A stretch of DNA of 64,000 bases, taken from Lujinxingia vulgaris (GTDB taxonomy: Bacteria; Myxococcota_A; Bradymonadia; Bradymonadales; Bradymonadaceae). Both the position numbers and the translations under genes were made by a program. Below are positions 8,951 through 18,242 of this stretch, in pieces (positions within the stretch are counted from its first letter, which is position 1; every line of letters starts with the position of its first letter). Below the pieces are notes generated by a model that saw only the letters and a program-made list of their open reading frames with translations, had not been told where the DNA came from and made no database searches. Location of the stretch: NCBI RefSeq assembly GCF_007997005.1, contig NZ_VOSL01000145.1, positions 1 to 64,000 on the forward strand. The letters are read 5' to 3'.

Positions 8951-9081
8951 CAGAGCCCGCAGCCCTGAGCCAGGCGCTGTAAGGATCTGCCGATCCTGGT
9001 CAAAACCTACTCCGCATCGTCGCCGGCGCGCCGCGCTCGCCACACTGTGCAAGCCGTAACGTTGCCCTCCGGCGGCTGTGG

Positions 9082-9104
9082 CACAACATTTGAATAAGGT
9101 TGTG
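9082..9104. promoter_or_regulatory. Inverted repeat CACAAC-N11-GTTGTG upstream of a membrane protein gene
   Basis: Six-base perfect arms at 9082-9087 and 9099-9104 flank an AT-rich 11-bp centre, in the 209-bp gap between the DUF1499 gene and the membrane protein at 9160. The local AT content is higher than the surroundings, as for a promoter or operator. No convincing -35/-10 pair was identified, so this is only a candidate regulator site. Confidence 0.3.
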
Positions 9105-9159
9105 GGTGGGAGCGCCTGCGGGCGATGAAGGCTGGACGCGGTGAGACGAGGGCAGTGGC

Positions 9160-9588
9160 ATGGGCAGACGACGAGCATCGGGAGCGGGGCGTCGCACTCT
9201 TCTAAGAACAGCTTCGTTTTTGGCGGTGATGGGCCTGGCCTCACCGGCCTGGGCGTCGGGAGGGCTGGGAGCGACAAGCGCCCTGGTGGTGCGCTACACC
9301 CTGATCGCCCTGGGCCTGGCGGTGCTCTTCGGGCTCGGCGCCAAAGTGGCCCTGGAGAGCGCCCGCCTTGTCGGCTGGATTCATCCCGACCGCGCGATGC
9401 GCCTTCGCCGCGGGCTGCGCGTGAGCTTTGGCGCGAATTTTTTGCTGGCGGCCATCACGCCTTACCTCGCCTTGAATTTCGCGCTGGGCTCGGTGTTGAC
9501 CTTCCTCTTTCTGGCGGCGTTGGTGGTCGCCGCCTGGGCCTTCGGGGCCAGCCGCCAGCCGGAGGTGGAGCACGCCGGCGGAGTTTGA
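9160..9588 (+). CDS. Small membrane protein of unknown function
   Basis: A 142-residue protein with a signal-like N-terminus (basic start, then a hydrophobic run and a possible cleavage after ASPAWASG). Three further hydrophobic segments follow near residues 40-62, 90-108 and 110-130. The loop between them is arginine-rich (HPDRAMRLRRGLR), which suggests a cytoplasmic face. The topology resembles small DUF1634-like membrane proteins, but I cannot place it firmly. A longer overlapping frame starting at 9141 is compositionally poor. It precedes the peptide-binding lipoprotein gene by 139 bp with no sign of co-transcription. Confidence 0.65.
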   Translation: MGRRRASGAGRRTLLRTASFLAVMGLASPAWASGGLGATSALVVRYTLIALGLAVLFGLGAKVALESARLVGWIHPDRAMRLRRGLRVSFGANFLLAAITPYLALNFALGSVLTFLFLAALVVAAWAFGASRQPEVEHAGGV

Positions 9589-9727
9589 CCCTCAGCATCG
9601 CCCTGCGTATCTTCGAGGCTCGCGCACCCCGCGCGGCGCGCCCCTTTGATCACACCGCCGGCTCGCTCCAAGCGTGAGCTCCGGCGCACCCGGCGCCCGC
9701 CACCGTCCACGTTGCGAGTCTCCCTTC

Positions 9728-11338
9728 ATGCGCATCTCCCCGTTTCGCTTTGTGCGTCGGGCGCTACTGGCGCTCGTGCTGCTGGCCTTCTGCCTCAGCG
9801 TAAGCGCCTGCCCCTCCTGCTCGCAGCAGGTCGATGAGGGCGACGCCTTTGTGGTGATCCTCGATGCCTCACCCAAAGGCCTCGACCCGCGCTTTGCCAC
9901 CAGCGACTCCAGCGCCAAAATCGTGGGCCTGCTGCACGCCGGGCTCGTCTCCCTGGACACCGCCAACGGTGACCGTGAGCTGCGACTTGCCCGCACCATC
10001 GAGCAGACCTCGCCAGTGCGCTATGAGGTGGAGCTGCGCGACGACATCTTCTTTCACGACGGCACCCCGGTGACCTCGGCCGACGTCGAGTACACCTACA
10101 TGGAGCTCGACAGCGAGCTTGTGCGCTCCCCCTTTGCCGGCCTCACTCGCCGCATTGAGACCTTTGAAGTGCTCGATGCGCGGCGCTTTGTCATCACGCT
10201 TAAAGAGCCGCACGCCCCCTTCATGAGCGATATGGCGCTGGGGATTGTGCCGCGCCACCAGTGCGCAGGCTTTGAGGAGTGCCCGGGCGCGCCGCTCGGC
10301 GCCGGCCCCTTTGCCTTTGTGTCGCAGCAGGGCGATATGCGCGTGGAGCTGCGCGCTTTCGATGACTATTTTGAGGGGCGCCCGGCCATCGACCGCCTCG
10401 TCTTTAAGGTCGTACGCGACGATAACGCTCGCCTGCTCGCGCTGCTCGGCAACACCGCCGACCTTGTGCAGAACGCCGTCGCGCCGCTGATGCTCCCGGT
10501 GGTCGAAGACTCCGATCGCCTCCAGACGATGAGCACGCCCTCGTTCAAATACACCTACCTGGCCTTCAACCTGGAGCACGAGATCTTAAAGGATCAGCGT
10601 GTGCGGGAGGCGATCGCGCATGCCATTGATCGTGAGGCGATCATTAAACACAAGTTTCGCGGTGCTGCGCGCCTCTCTACCGGCATGCTCGCTCCGGAGC
10701 ACTGGGCCTACGAGGAGGATGTGAAGCGCTTTGAGTTCGACCCGGATCGCGCCCGCCAGATCCTCGATGAGGCGGGCTACGCGCCCGGCGCAGACGGGGT
10801 GCGCTTTGAGCTGGATTTTAAGATCTCCGCCAGCAAGTTTCGCCGCTCCATGGCCGAGCTCATCGCCCAGCAGCTTGGCGAGGTGGGGATTGCCGTGCGG
10901 GTGCGCTCCTACGAGTGGGGCACCTTTTTTCATGACGTGCGCAGCCGCAACTTCGCCATGACCACCCTGCAGTGGCCCTCGGTGCTGGAGCCCAGCCTCT
11001 ACCGCTGGATCTTTCACTCCGACAACATCCCCTCGCCAGATAACCGCGCCGCCGGCGCCAACCGCGGCGCCTACCGCAACGCGCGCATCGACGCGCTGCT
11101 GGAGGCCGGCGACAAAGAGACCGACCCCGATAAGCGCCGCGCCATCTACAGCGAGGTGCAGCAGATCCTGGCCCGCGAGCTTCCCTACGTCTCGTTGTGG
11201 CATGAAGATAATATCGCGGTGCTGCGGCAGGGCACCGAAGGCTATTACACCACGCCCAACGCGCGTTTTGACGCGCTCAAGCAGGTGATCCCCGCGCACA
11301 AGGCCAACATCCAGCCGACTCCCGAGGTTCAGCCATGA
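9728..11338 (+). CDS. ABC transporter substrate-binding lipoprotein (oligopeptide type)
   Basis: A 536-residue family 5 solute-binding protein (OppA/DppA-like). The chosen ATG gives a lipoprotein signal with lipobox SVSAC, so the protein is anchored in the envelope; the open frame begins earlier at 9674. Family features are the SPKGLDPRFAT opening, the FHDGTPVTSADVEYTYM segment, and the VREAIAHAIDREAI motif near residue 295. A C-terminal segment with YSEVQQILARELPYVSLWHEDN follows. The ligand is probably a peptide or peptide-like molecule. No permease or ATPase genes lie beside it, so it is either an orphan receptor or served by components elsewhere. It is coupled by ATGA to the TlpA-like gene. 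Confidence 0.9.
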   Translation: MRISPFRFVRRALLALVLLAFCLSVSACPSCSQQVDEGDAFVVILDASPKGLDPRFATSDSSAKIVGLLHAGLVSLDTANGDRELRLARTIEQTSPVRYEVELRDDIFFHDGTPVTSADVEYTYMELDSELVRSPFAGLTRRIETFEVLDARRFVITLKEPHAPFMSDMALGIVPRHQCAGFEECPGAPLGAGPFAFVSQQGDMRVELRAFDDYFEGRPAIDRLVFKVVRDDNARLLALLGNTADLVQNAVAPLMLPVVEDSDRLQTMSTPSFKYTYLAFNLEHEILKDQRVREAIAHAIDREAIIKHKFRGAARLSTGMLAPEHWAYEEDVKRFEFDPDRARQILDEAGYAPGADGVRFELDFKISASKFRRSMAELIAQQLGEVGIAVRVRSYEWGTFFHDVRSRNFAMTTLQWPSVLEPSLYRWIFHSDNIPSPDNRAAGANRGAYRNARIDALLEAGDKETDPDKRRAIYSEVQQILARELPYVSLWHEDNIAVLRQGTEGYYTTPNARFDALKQVIPAHKANIQPTPEVQP

Positions 11339-11949
11339 GCGAGCCCAGCCCCGGCACGCCCCCGGGCCGCCCGGAAGACGCCGCGAGCGTCGACGCGATC
11401 CCCGCCGGCGCGCCTCCCCTCGACAAGAAAAACATGGCCCTCTCCACGCTGATCGGCCTGGTGGTCGTGACGCTCCTTGTGGTCAACGCCTGGAACCTCT
11501 GGGGGCCCTCCGCCGGGCTGCGCCCGGGGCAGCCCGCCCCGGAGCTCTCCCTGCCGATGTTGGGCGCGGACGAGGTGGTGGATCTTCGGGACTACCGCGG
11601 CCAGGTGGTGCTCATCGACTTCTGGGCCACCTGGTGCCCGCCCTGCCGCGAGCAGATGCCCACGCTTCAGCGCCTGGCCGACGACCCGGAGTTTGAGGCG
11701 GCGGTGCTCTCGGTGAACACCGACGATCCCACCGACGATCGCGAGGCGCTGGTGGCGACCTACCTCGACTACAACGGCCTGACGCTCCCCACGCTCCTCG
11801 ATGAGGGCCCGGCCCGGGCGCGCTTTAAGGTGCGCGCGGTGCCCACCCTTGTGGTCGTGGACGGGGAGGGGCGAGTGGTGACGTCGAGCTCGGGTCTGCA
11901 CTCGGAGGCCGATCTTCGGAAGTTGGCTGCCGAGGCCGCCGCGCGCTGA
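11335..11949 (+). CDS. TlpA-family thiol:disulfide oxidoreductase
   Basis: A 204-residue membrane-anchored thioredoxin-like protein. A hydrophobic helix near residues 38-56 follows an unusually long N-terminal leader rich in proline and alanine. The thioredoxin fold carries the redox motif WCPPC with Cys101 and Cys104, and the cis-proline region is VRAVPTLVVVD. TlpA/ResA proteins reduce disulfides in the periplasm, for example in cytochrome c maturation. The start overlaps the solute-binding protein stop by ATGA. A weak GCGCGC inverted repeat at 11941-11961 followed by a T run at 11969-11976 may terminate the two-gene unit. Confidence 0.88.
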   Translation: MSEPSPGTPPGRPEDAASVDAIPAGAPPLDKKNMALSTLIGLVVVTLLVVNAWNLWGPSAGLRPGQPAPELSLPMLGADEVVDLRDYRGQVVLIDFWATWCPPCREQMPTLQRLADDPEFEAAVLSVNTDDPTDDREALVATYLDYNGLTLPTLLDEGPARARFKVRAVPTLVVVDGEGRVVTSSSGLHSEADLRKLAAEAAAR

Positions 11950-12001
11950 GCGTTGGCGCGCTGCGTCATTTTTTTCACATTTCGGGGGTAAAATGCGCGA
12001 T

Positions 12002-12053
12002 CTTCCCCATATTTCGCGCCTTTGCAGGCGATATCGCCTTTATCCGGGGGAAG
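12002..12053. promoter_or_regulatory. Nested palindrome upstream of the GCS2-CBS gene
   Basis: A perfect 14-bp palindrome, AGGCGATATCGCCT, lies at 12026-12039. It is enclosed by outer complementary arms: CTTCCCC from 12002, and a matching GGGGAAG ending at 12053. The element is about 60-110 bp before the ATG of the following gene, so it may be an operator or a leader hairpin. The absence of a T run on either side argues against a terminator. No promoter boxes could be assigned with confidence. Confidence 0.4.
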
Positions 12054-12114
12054 GTGTGGGCTAGTGTGGTTGTTACCAGATCACAAACGCAGACCCCCCG
12101 TGGAGTTCGTCGCA

Positions 12115-14055
12115 ATGGGTGAACACGACGTCAAAGGCATGGTCGGTGGAGATCAACTCCGCCACTTTATGCGCCGCTTGCTGGGCGATGTTCGAGCGCT
12201 GGAGAAGATGCTCGATGAGGGCATGATCGAGAGCGGCATCCGCCGCATCGGCGCCGAGCAGGAGCTCTTTTTGCTCGACAGCTCGTATCGCCCTGCACCG
12301 CTGGCGATGCGCGCGCTGGAGCGAATCAACGATAAGCGCTTCACCACCGAGCTCGCGCAGTTCAACCTGGAGTTTAACCTCGAGCCCCGTGTCTTCGGTG
12401 ACGACTGCCTGGGCAAGATGGAAGACGACATCGTGGAGCTCGTCGACAAGGTCCGTCACGTGCTCGCCGAAGACAAAGGCCACGTGGCGTTGGCGGGCAT
12501 CCTGCCCACCCTGCAGAAGAGCGACCTGGGGCTGGACTCGATGACGCCCAACCCCCGCTACCGCATCCTCAATGATGCGCTCAGCCGCCTGCGCGGCGGC
12601 GATTATGAGTTCTACATCAAGGGTCAGGACGAGTTCATCGTCAAACACGACTCGGTGATGCTCGAGGCCTGCAACACCTCCTTTCAGGTGCACTTTCAGG
12701 TGGGGCCCGAGGAGTTCGCCAAGCTCTACAATGTGGCCCAGGTGGTGGCCGCGCCGGTCACGGCGCTGGCGGCCAACAGCCCGCTGCTCTTCGGAAAGCG
12801 CCTCTGGCATGAGACGCGCATCGCGCTATTGGAGCAGTCCATCGACACCCGGCCTACCCGCCACCATATGCGTGACTTAAACCCGCGGGTGACCTTTGGC
12901 ACCAAATGGATCGACGACTCGGTCCTGGAGATCTTCCGCGAAGACATCGCCCGCTTCCGCCTGCTCTTCGCCACCGAGCTCGATGAAGATCCCTTTGAGG
13001 CGCTGGCCGCCGGCCGCGTGCCCGGATTGAAGGCGCTGTGTTTGCATAATGGCACGGTCTACCGCTGGAACCGCCCCTGCTACGGCATCAGCGAGGGGCG
13101 CCCGCACCTGCGCATTGAGAACCGCGTATTGCCGGCCGGCCCCACCCCGGCCGACGAGGTGGCCAACGCGGCCTTCTGGTTCGGGATGATGGCCGGCGTC
13201 GTCGACGCCTACGGCGATATGCGCGAGAAGATGAACTTCGATGACGCGCGTCACAACTTCTTTGCGGCTGCGCGCCACGGGCTCGACGCTCCGATGACCT
13301 GGCTCGACGGCAAGTCGGGCACGGTGCGCGAGATCATCGAGTCGACGCTCCTGCCGCTCTCCCGCGAGGCGCTCACTCGCCATGGCATCCGCCAGCAGGA
13401 CATCGATCGCTACATGGGCATCATCGAGGATCGCGTCTCAACCCGCCGCACCGGCGCGAGCTGGCTCTTGCAGTCCTACTCCGAGCTGGGAAGCAGCCTG
13501 ACCGCGGGTGAGAAGCTCAGCGCGCTGACCGCCGCCACCGTGCGTCGCCAGGAGGCCAACGAACCGGTGCACACCTGGCCGCTGGCCTCGGTGCAAGAAC
13601 GTACCACCTGGCGCGATAACTACCTGAAAGTCTCCCAGTACATGACCACCGATCTGATCACGGTGAACGATGGCGAGCTCATCGATCTGGTGGCCAGCGT
13701 GATGGACTGGCAGCACCTGCGCCATGTGCCCGTCGAGGATAACGAGCATCGCCTGGTGGGCCTTGTGACGCGTCGCACGATGATGCGACTTCTGGGCAGC
13801 GGCGCGCTGCGCGATGAGGAGCCGGTGCCGGTGAGCCAGATCATGGAGCGCAACGTTATCACGGTCACCCCCGACACCCTCACCCTGGATGCGATTCGCA
13901 TCATGGGTGAGAAGCGCATCTCGTGTTTGCCGGTGGTCGACGGGGAGAAGCTCGTGGGGATCATCACCGAGCGCGACTTCATGGACATCGCCCGCGATCT
14001 TCTGGCCGATAAGCTCCGCGGTGAGGAGCCGGCGGAGGCGCAGGCCGCCGAGTAG
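12115..14055 (+). CDS. GCS2-like carboxylate-amine ligase fused to two CBS domains
   Basis: A 646-residue fusion. Residues about 15-430 match the glutamate-cysteine ligase family 2 fold: IGAEQELFLLD near residue 42, the FNLEFNLEPR strand, the CNTSFQVHFQV segment, and RIENRVLPAGPT near residue 340. Residues about 505-570 and 575-632 are two CBS domains (VSQYMTTDLITV and VSQIMERNVITV, the latter ending VGIITERDFMDIA). GCS2 enzymes join glutamate to an amino acid using ATP. CBS pairs usually bind adenine nucleotides, so energy-state control is inferred. The ATG was chosen over an in-frame GTG at 12100 because GGAG lies 9 nt before it. The exact amine substrate is unknown. Confidence 0.85.
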   Translation: MGEHDVKGMVGGDQLRHFMRRLLGDVRALEKMLDEGMIESGIRRIGAEQELFLLDSSYRPAPLAMRALERINDKRFTTELAQFNLEFNLEPRVFGDDCLGKMEDDIVELVDKVRHVLAEDKGHVALAGILPTLQKSDLGLDSMTPNPRYRILNDALSRLRGGDYEFYIKGQDEFIVKHDSVMLEACNTSFQVHFQVGPEEFAKLYNVAQVVAAPVTALAANSPLLFGKRLWHETRIALLEQSIDTRPTRHHMRDLNPRVTFGTKWIDDSVLEIFREDIARFRLLFATELDEDPFEALAAGRVPGLKALCLHNGTVYRWNRPCYGISEGRPHLRIENRVLPAGPTPADEVANAAFWFGMMAGVVDAYGDMREKMNFDDARHNFFAAARHGLDAPMTWLDGKSGTVREIIESTLLPLSREALTRHGIRQQDIDRYMGIIEDRVSTRRTGASWLLQSYSELGSSLTAGEKLSALTAATVRRQEANEPVHTWPLASVQERTTWRDNYLKVSQYMTTDLITVNDGELIDLVASVMDWQHLRHVPVEDNEHRLVGLVTRRTMMRLLGSGALRDEEPVPVSQIMERNVITVTPDTLTLDAIRIMGEKRISCLPVVDGEKLVGIITERDFMDIARDLLADKLRGEEPAEAQAAE

Positions 14056-14150
14056 CGGGCCCGGAGCCCGAAAGGTCTGTCGGAGCGCGATGTGGGCGCT
14101 CATTGAGGCGGTCGAGCGGAGCTCGATCGCCTCGTCTCGTTTTGGTGCGC

Positions 14151-14164
14151 TCTGCGATCGCAGA
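14151..14164. promoter_or_regulatory. 14-bp palindrome upstream of dnaE
   Basis: TCTGCGATCGCAGA is a perfect palindrome in the 289-bp gap between the GCS2-CBS gene and dnaE. The gap also holds a small hairpin with 5-bp arms at 14056-14070 just after the stop codon, without a T run. No -35/-10 pair could be recognised near either. The palindrome could be a dimeric repressor site or chance in GC-rich DNA. Confidence 0.25.
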
Positions 14165-14344
14165 CCGGCCTTGTCGTGCCGATCCCGGCGAGTTTCGATG
14201 ACGACACGATCGTTACTCGCGGCGCCCCGGTCGGAGTCCCACCCGGTCCTTTACGCCTCTGGAGGCCGGGGAGTATCATCCGCGCCGATGCCGAGAGGCG
14301 CCGCACTCCGATGAGCTTTCCGTGATTTTTGCCAGGTTTTGCCG

Positions 14345-17300
14345 ATGTCTGACTTCGTTCACCTGCACGTCCACACCCAGTACAGCCTCCTCGACGGAGC
14401 GATCCGCATCCCGAAGTTGATGAGCCGCGTCGCCGAGCAGGGGATGAGCGCGGTGGCGATGACTGACCACGGCAACATGTACGGGGCGGTGGACTTTCAG
14501 AAGGCCGCGAAGAAGGCCGGCGTCAAATCGATCATCGGCGTTGAGATGTACATGACATCTCACCCTTACGAAGAGTCCAAAGAGCCCAAGAGCTACCATC
14601 TGACGCTCCTGGCGCAGAACCTCACCGGCTACAAAAATCTGATGTACCTCAACTCGATGGGCTGGCTAAACGGCCAGCACGCGCGCACCGGCCTGCCGCG
14701 CATCGACTTTGAGCTTCTGGCCGAGCGCAATGAGGGCATCATCTGCCTCTCCGGTGACCTGGGCGGGGAGGTCAACCAGCACATCCTCCGCGGCGATCTG
14801 GAAGCCGCCCGCGAGGTCGCCGCGCGCTACCGCGAGGTCTTCGGCAAAGACCGCTATTACCTGGAGGTCATGGACAACGCGCTGCCGGAGCAGCGCAAGT
14901 GCACCCAGGCAATGGTGGAGATCGGGCGCGAGCTCGACATTGAGCTCGTCGCCACCAACGACTGCCACTACCTCGATCGCGAAGATGCCCGCGCCCACGC
15001 CGTGCTCATGTGCATTCAGCTGGGCAAGACCGTGGATATCGACCGCATCATGGAGCACGGCGTCGACCAGCTCTACGTGCGCAGCGCCGAGGAGATGTAC
15101 GAGGCCTTTGCCGACATCCCCCGGGCCTGCGAAAACACGGTGCGCATCGCCGAGATGTGCGATCTGGAGATCCCGCTCGGCGAGGTGTTCTTGCCGCAGT
15201 ACGACGTGCCGCAGTCCTTTCGGGATGAGCACGAGGGGGCGGACTCCAAGACGATCATCCACGAGTATTTTCGCCACGTGGCCCGCGCCGGCCTGGAGGA
15301 GCGTTTTGCGGAGTTCGACGCGCTGGGCGTGAGCTACGACCGCCCGGAGTATGAGGAGCGCCTGGAGGTGGAGATCGGCATCATCTGCCAGATGGACTTC
15401 CCCGGATACTTTCTGATCGTGTGGGACTTCATCGCCTGGTCGCATGAGCACGATATCCCGGTCGGCCCGGGGCGAGGCTCCGGTGCCGGCAGTCTCGTGG
15501 CCTACGCGATGCGCATCACCGACATCGATCCGATGCCCTACGATCTTCTCTTTGAGCGCTTCCTCAACCCGGAGCGCGTCTCGATGCCGGACTTCGACAT
15601 CGACTTCTGCATGAACCGCCGCGGGGAGGTCATCGACTATGTGACCGAGAAGTACGGCTACCATAACGTGGGTCAGATCGTGACCTACGGTCAGCTCAAA
15701 GCCCGCGCGGCGATCAAGGATGTGGGGCGCGCGCTCAACTTCAGCTACGGGGAGACCGACCGCCTGGCCAAACTTGTGCCGGATGTGCTGGGCATCTCGC
15801 TGCAGGAGTCCCTCGACCAGGAAAAACGCCTGCGCGACCTCTGCGAAGAAGACGAGCGGGTCGACACCCTCTTCGACATCGCCCTCTCACTGGAGAATCT
15901 CAACCGCCAGGCGGGCATGCACGCCGCCGGCATCGTGATCTCGGAGACTCCGCTCTGGGACTTCGTGCCGATCTGCCGCGGCGCCAACGGCGAACTTGTC
16001 ACCCAGTACGCCAAAAACGAGGTCGAAGAAGCCGGCCTGGTCAAGTTTGACTTCCTGGGCCTGAAGACCCTGACGGTGTTGCAGGACGCCATCAAGCTCA
16101 TCAACCAGCAGCGTGAGGCGCGAGGCGAAGAGCGTTTTGATCTCAACGCCATTCCGCTCGATGATCCGGAGGTCTTTAAGCTGATCTCCGCCGGCAACAC
16201 CACCGGCGTCTTCCAGCTGGAGTCCTCGGGCTTTCAGGAGCTTCTGAAAAAGCTCAAGCCCAACTGCTTTGAAGACATCATCGCTGCAGTGGCGCTCTAC
16301 CGCCCGGGCCCGCTGGGCAGCGGCATGGTCGATGACTTCATCGACCGCAAGCACGGCAGAAAACAGGTCGAGTACCCGCACCCCTGGCTTGAAGACGTGC
16401 TCAAGCCCACCTACGGGGTCATGGTCTACCAGGAGCAGGTCATGAAGACCGCCCAGGTCATGGCGGGCTACTCGCTGGGGGGCGCCGACCTGCTGCGCCG
16501 AGCCATGGGCAAGAAGAAGCCCGAGGTCATGGCCCAGCAAAAAGAGATCTTTGTGGAGGGCGCGCTCGGAAAAGAGGTCGACGAGCAGAAGGCCTCCGAC
16601 ATCTTCGACCTGATGGCCTATTTTGCGGGCTACGGCTTCAATAAGTCGCACTCGGCGGCTTACGGTCTGATCACCTACCAGACCGCGTACCTGAAGACGC
16701 ACTTCCAGGTGGAGTTTATGGCGGCGCTGATGACCAGCGACCGCGACAACACCGACAAGATCGTGCGTTTTATCAACGAGGCCAAGGGCTTAGGTATCGA
16801 GGTGATGCCCCCCGACGTCAACGAGTCGTTGCTCGACTTTAGCGTTGTCGACCAGAAGATCCGCTTCGGGCTTGCGGCCATCAAAGGCGTGGGGGCCGGC
16901 GTGATCGAGGTGATCCTGGAGGAGCGGGCTAAGGGCGGCGCCTTTGAGAACCTCTATGACTTCTGCAGCCGCGTTGATCTCAAGAAGATCAACAAACGCA
17001 CCATTGAGGCGCTGGTCAAAAGCGGGGCGTTCGACTCCATCGGGCCGGCGATCACCGAGCAGTACATTGGCGAGATCTGCGCGACCCGCGCCTCGATCTT
17101 TGCGGCGATCGATACCGCGGTGGAGCGTGGCCAGAAGGCCCAGCACGACAAGGCCGTGGGCCAGTCCAGCCTCTTCGGCATGATGGCCCAGGAGGTGCGC
17201 GACGAGGTGCTCGACGACAGCTATCCGGAGTGCCCCGCCTGGAACGACCGCGAGCTTCTGGAGAATGAGAAGACGCTGCTGGGCTTCTACGTCACCGGCC

Positions 17301-17911
17301 ACCCGCTCGACCGCTTTGAGAGCGAGCTGGGGCTCTACGGGGCGTCGAGCACCCATGAGCTGATGACGAACAGCTCGCTGAGAAACCGCGCCAACGTGGC
17401 GGTGGCCGGTGTGGTCAGCGCGATGCGCGAGGTGCCGCTCAAGAGCGGCGACGGGCGCATGGGCTTTATCACCATCGAAGATAAGACCGGTGAGATTGAG
17501 GCGATCGCCTTTAGCTCGGTCTACGCCGAGGCTGAAGAGGTCATCAAAAGTGGCGAGCCGCTCCTGATCAAAGGTCAGATCCAGGAGGAGGGCGATCCGG
17601 AAAACCGCACTCGCCGCATCCGCCTGGAGTCGGCCTCGACGCTGGAGTCGGAGCGCGAGTCGAAGGTGCGCCAGGTGATCGTGGAGATCGGCGTGGAGCA
17701 GGTGACCAACGGCCAGCTCAAAGAGCTTCAGAAGGTGCTCGCTGCCAACTCCGGTCACTGCCGCACCACGCTCGTTTTCAAAAAACAGACCGCCCAGGGC
17801 GTTGGCGAGGCTCAGGTGGTGCTGCCGGTGGACTTTGCGACCCGACCCACCGACGGGTTGTTGATGTCGATCGAGCGGTTGTTTGGTCGGAAGTCGGTGC
17901 GATTGAGCTGA
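14345..17911 (+). CDS. dnaE: DNA polymerase III alpha subunit DnaE
   Basis: The 1188-residue replicative polymerase catalytic subunit. The PHP domain opens with HLHVHTQYSLLDGA and DHGNMYG. The polymerase palm carries PDFDIDFCMNRR near residue 420. A further palm region, GRGSGAGSLVAYA, lies upstream of it. The tandem HhH region has RFGLAAIKGVG, and an OB-fold follows near residues 1015-1085. The length is normal for DnaE1. The open frame begins at a TTG two codons earlier; I chose the ATG giving the usual MSDFVHLHVHT start. No strong SD is present (AGG about 10 nt upstream). A strong terminator follows at 17973. Every domain expected of DnaE is present. Confidence 0.97.
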   Translation: MSDFVHLHVHTQYSLLDGAIRIPKLMSRVAEQGMSAVAMTDHGNMYGAVDFQKAAKKAGVKSIIGVEMYMTSHPYEESKEPKSYHLTLLAQNLTGYKNLMYLNSMGWLNGQHARTGLPRIDFELLAERNEGIICLSGDLGGEVNQHILRGDLEAAREVAARYREVFGKDRYYLEVMDNALPEQRKCTQAMVEIGRELDIELVATNDCHYLDREDARAHAVLMCIQLGKTVDIDRIMEHGVDQLYVRSAEEMYEAFADIPRACENTVRIAEMCDLEIPLGEVFLPQYDVPQSFRDEHEGADSKTIIHEYFRHVARAGLEERFAEFDALGVSYDRPEYEERLEVEIGIICQMDFPGYFLIVWDFIAWSHEHDIPVGPGRGSGAGSLVAYAMRITDIDPMPYDLLFERFLNPERVSMPDFDIDFCMNRRGEVIDYVTEKYGYHNVGQIVTYGQLKARAAIKDVGRALNFSYGETDRLAKLVPDVLGISLQESLDQEKRLRDLCEEDERVDTLFDIALSLENLNRQAGMHAAGIVISETPLWDFVPICRGANGELVTQYAKNEVEEAGLVKFDFLGLKTLTVLQDAIKLINQQREARGEERFDLNAIPLDDPEVFKLISAGNTTGVFQLESSGFQELLKKLKPNCFEDIIAAVALYRPGPLGSGMVDDFIDRKHGRKQVEYPHPWLEDVLKPTYGVMVYQEQVMKTAQVMAGYSLGGADLLRRAMGKKKPEVMAQQKEIFVEGALGKEVDEQKASDIFDLMAYFAGYGFNKSHSAAYGLITYQTAYLKTHFQVEFMAALMTSDRDNTDKIVRFINEAKGLGIEVMPPDVNESLLDFSVVDQKIRFGLAAIKGVGAGVIEVILEERAKGGAFENLYDFCSRVDLKKINKRTIEALVKSGAFDSIGPAITEQYIGEICATRASIFAAIDTAVERGQKAQHDKAVGQSSLFGMMAQEVRDEVLDDSYPECPAWNDRELLENEKTLLGFYVTGHPLDRFESELGLYGASSTHELMTNSSLRNRANVAVAGVVSAMREVPLKSGDGRMGFITIEDKTGEIEAIAFSSVYAEAEEVIKSGEPLLIKGQIQEEGDPENRTRRIRLESASTLESERESKVRQVIVEIGVEQVTNGQLKELQKVLAANSGHCRTTLVFKKQTAQGVGEAQVVLPVDFATRPTDGLLMSIERLFGRKSVRLS

Positions 17912-17972
17912 GAGGCATGGCCGCCGCGCGCGCAGGAATCCCGCGTGGTTTAAGCTCGAAGTCGGGATTGGA

Positions 17973-18006
17973 GAGCGCGCCTGAATAAGGCGCGCTCATT
18001 TTTTTT
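17973..18006 (+). terminator. Rho-independent terminator of dnaE
   Basis: A perfect 9-bp stem (GAGCGCGCC at 17973-17981 with its complement at 17989-17997) with a 7-nt loop is followed by A and then eight T residues at 17999-18006. It lies 61 bp after the dnaE stop codon. The rest of the 331-bp gap up to recA holds the recA promoter and leader; nothing else was recognised. Confidence 0.92.
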
Positions 18007-18106
18007 GAAATTTTCGGAAAGATCTCTGTGCAGCGAACGATAATAAACGTGCGGCCGGGAAGGAGTTTGGTTGTATTTATGATCGTATCGCGAGCCGTTA
18101 AGACTA

Positions 18107-18135
18107 TTGACGGGGACCGTCGGGGTGACTATACA
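18107..18135 (+). promoter_or_regulatory. Sigma-70 promoter of recA
   Basis: TTGACG (18107-18112) and TATACA (18130-18135) are separated by 17 bp, close to the sigma-70 consensus. The start site would be near 18142, giving a leader of about 100 nt before the recA ATG. I searched the surrounding 230 bp for SOS boxes (GTTC/GAAC palindromes, TTAC-N3-GTAA, GTTCAG) and found none, so SOS control is not visible here. Confidence 0.8.
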
Positions 18136-18242
18136 CGTGTTTAGTGCTCGGGTGTGCAGGGGAGCCCGACCTCGTCAGCAGACCGATTCAGACTTCGCTC
18201 GCCAGCCATGGAGGTTGGGGGGCCACTCTTGGAGATAGCGAT

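Noticed and set aside
18007-18242. LexA/SOS box upstream of recA
   Set aside because: I looked for GAAC/GTTC palindromes, GTTCAG and TTAC-N3-GTAA and found none.
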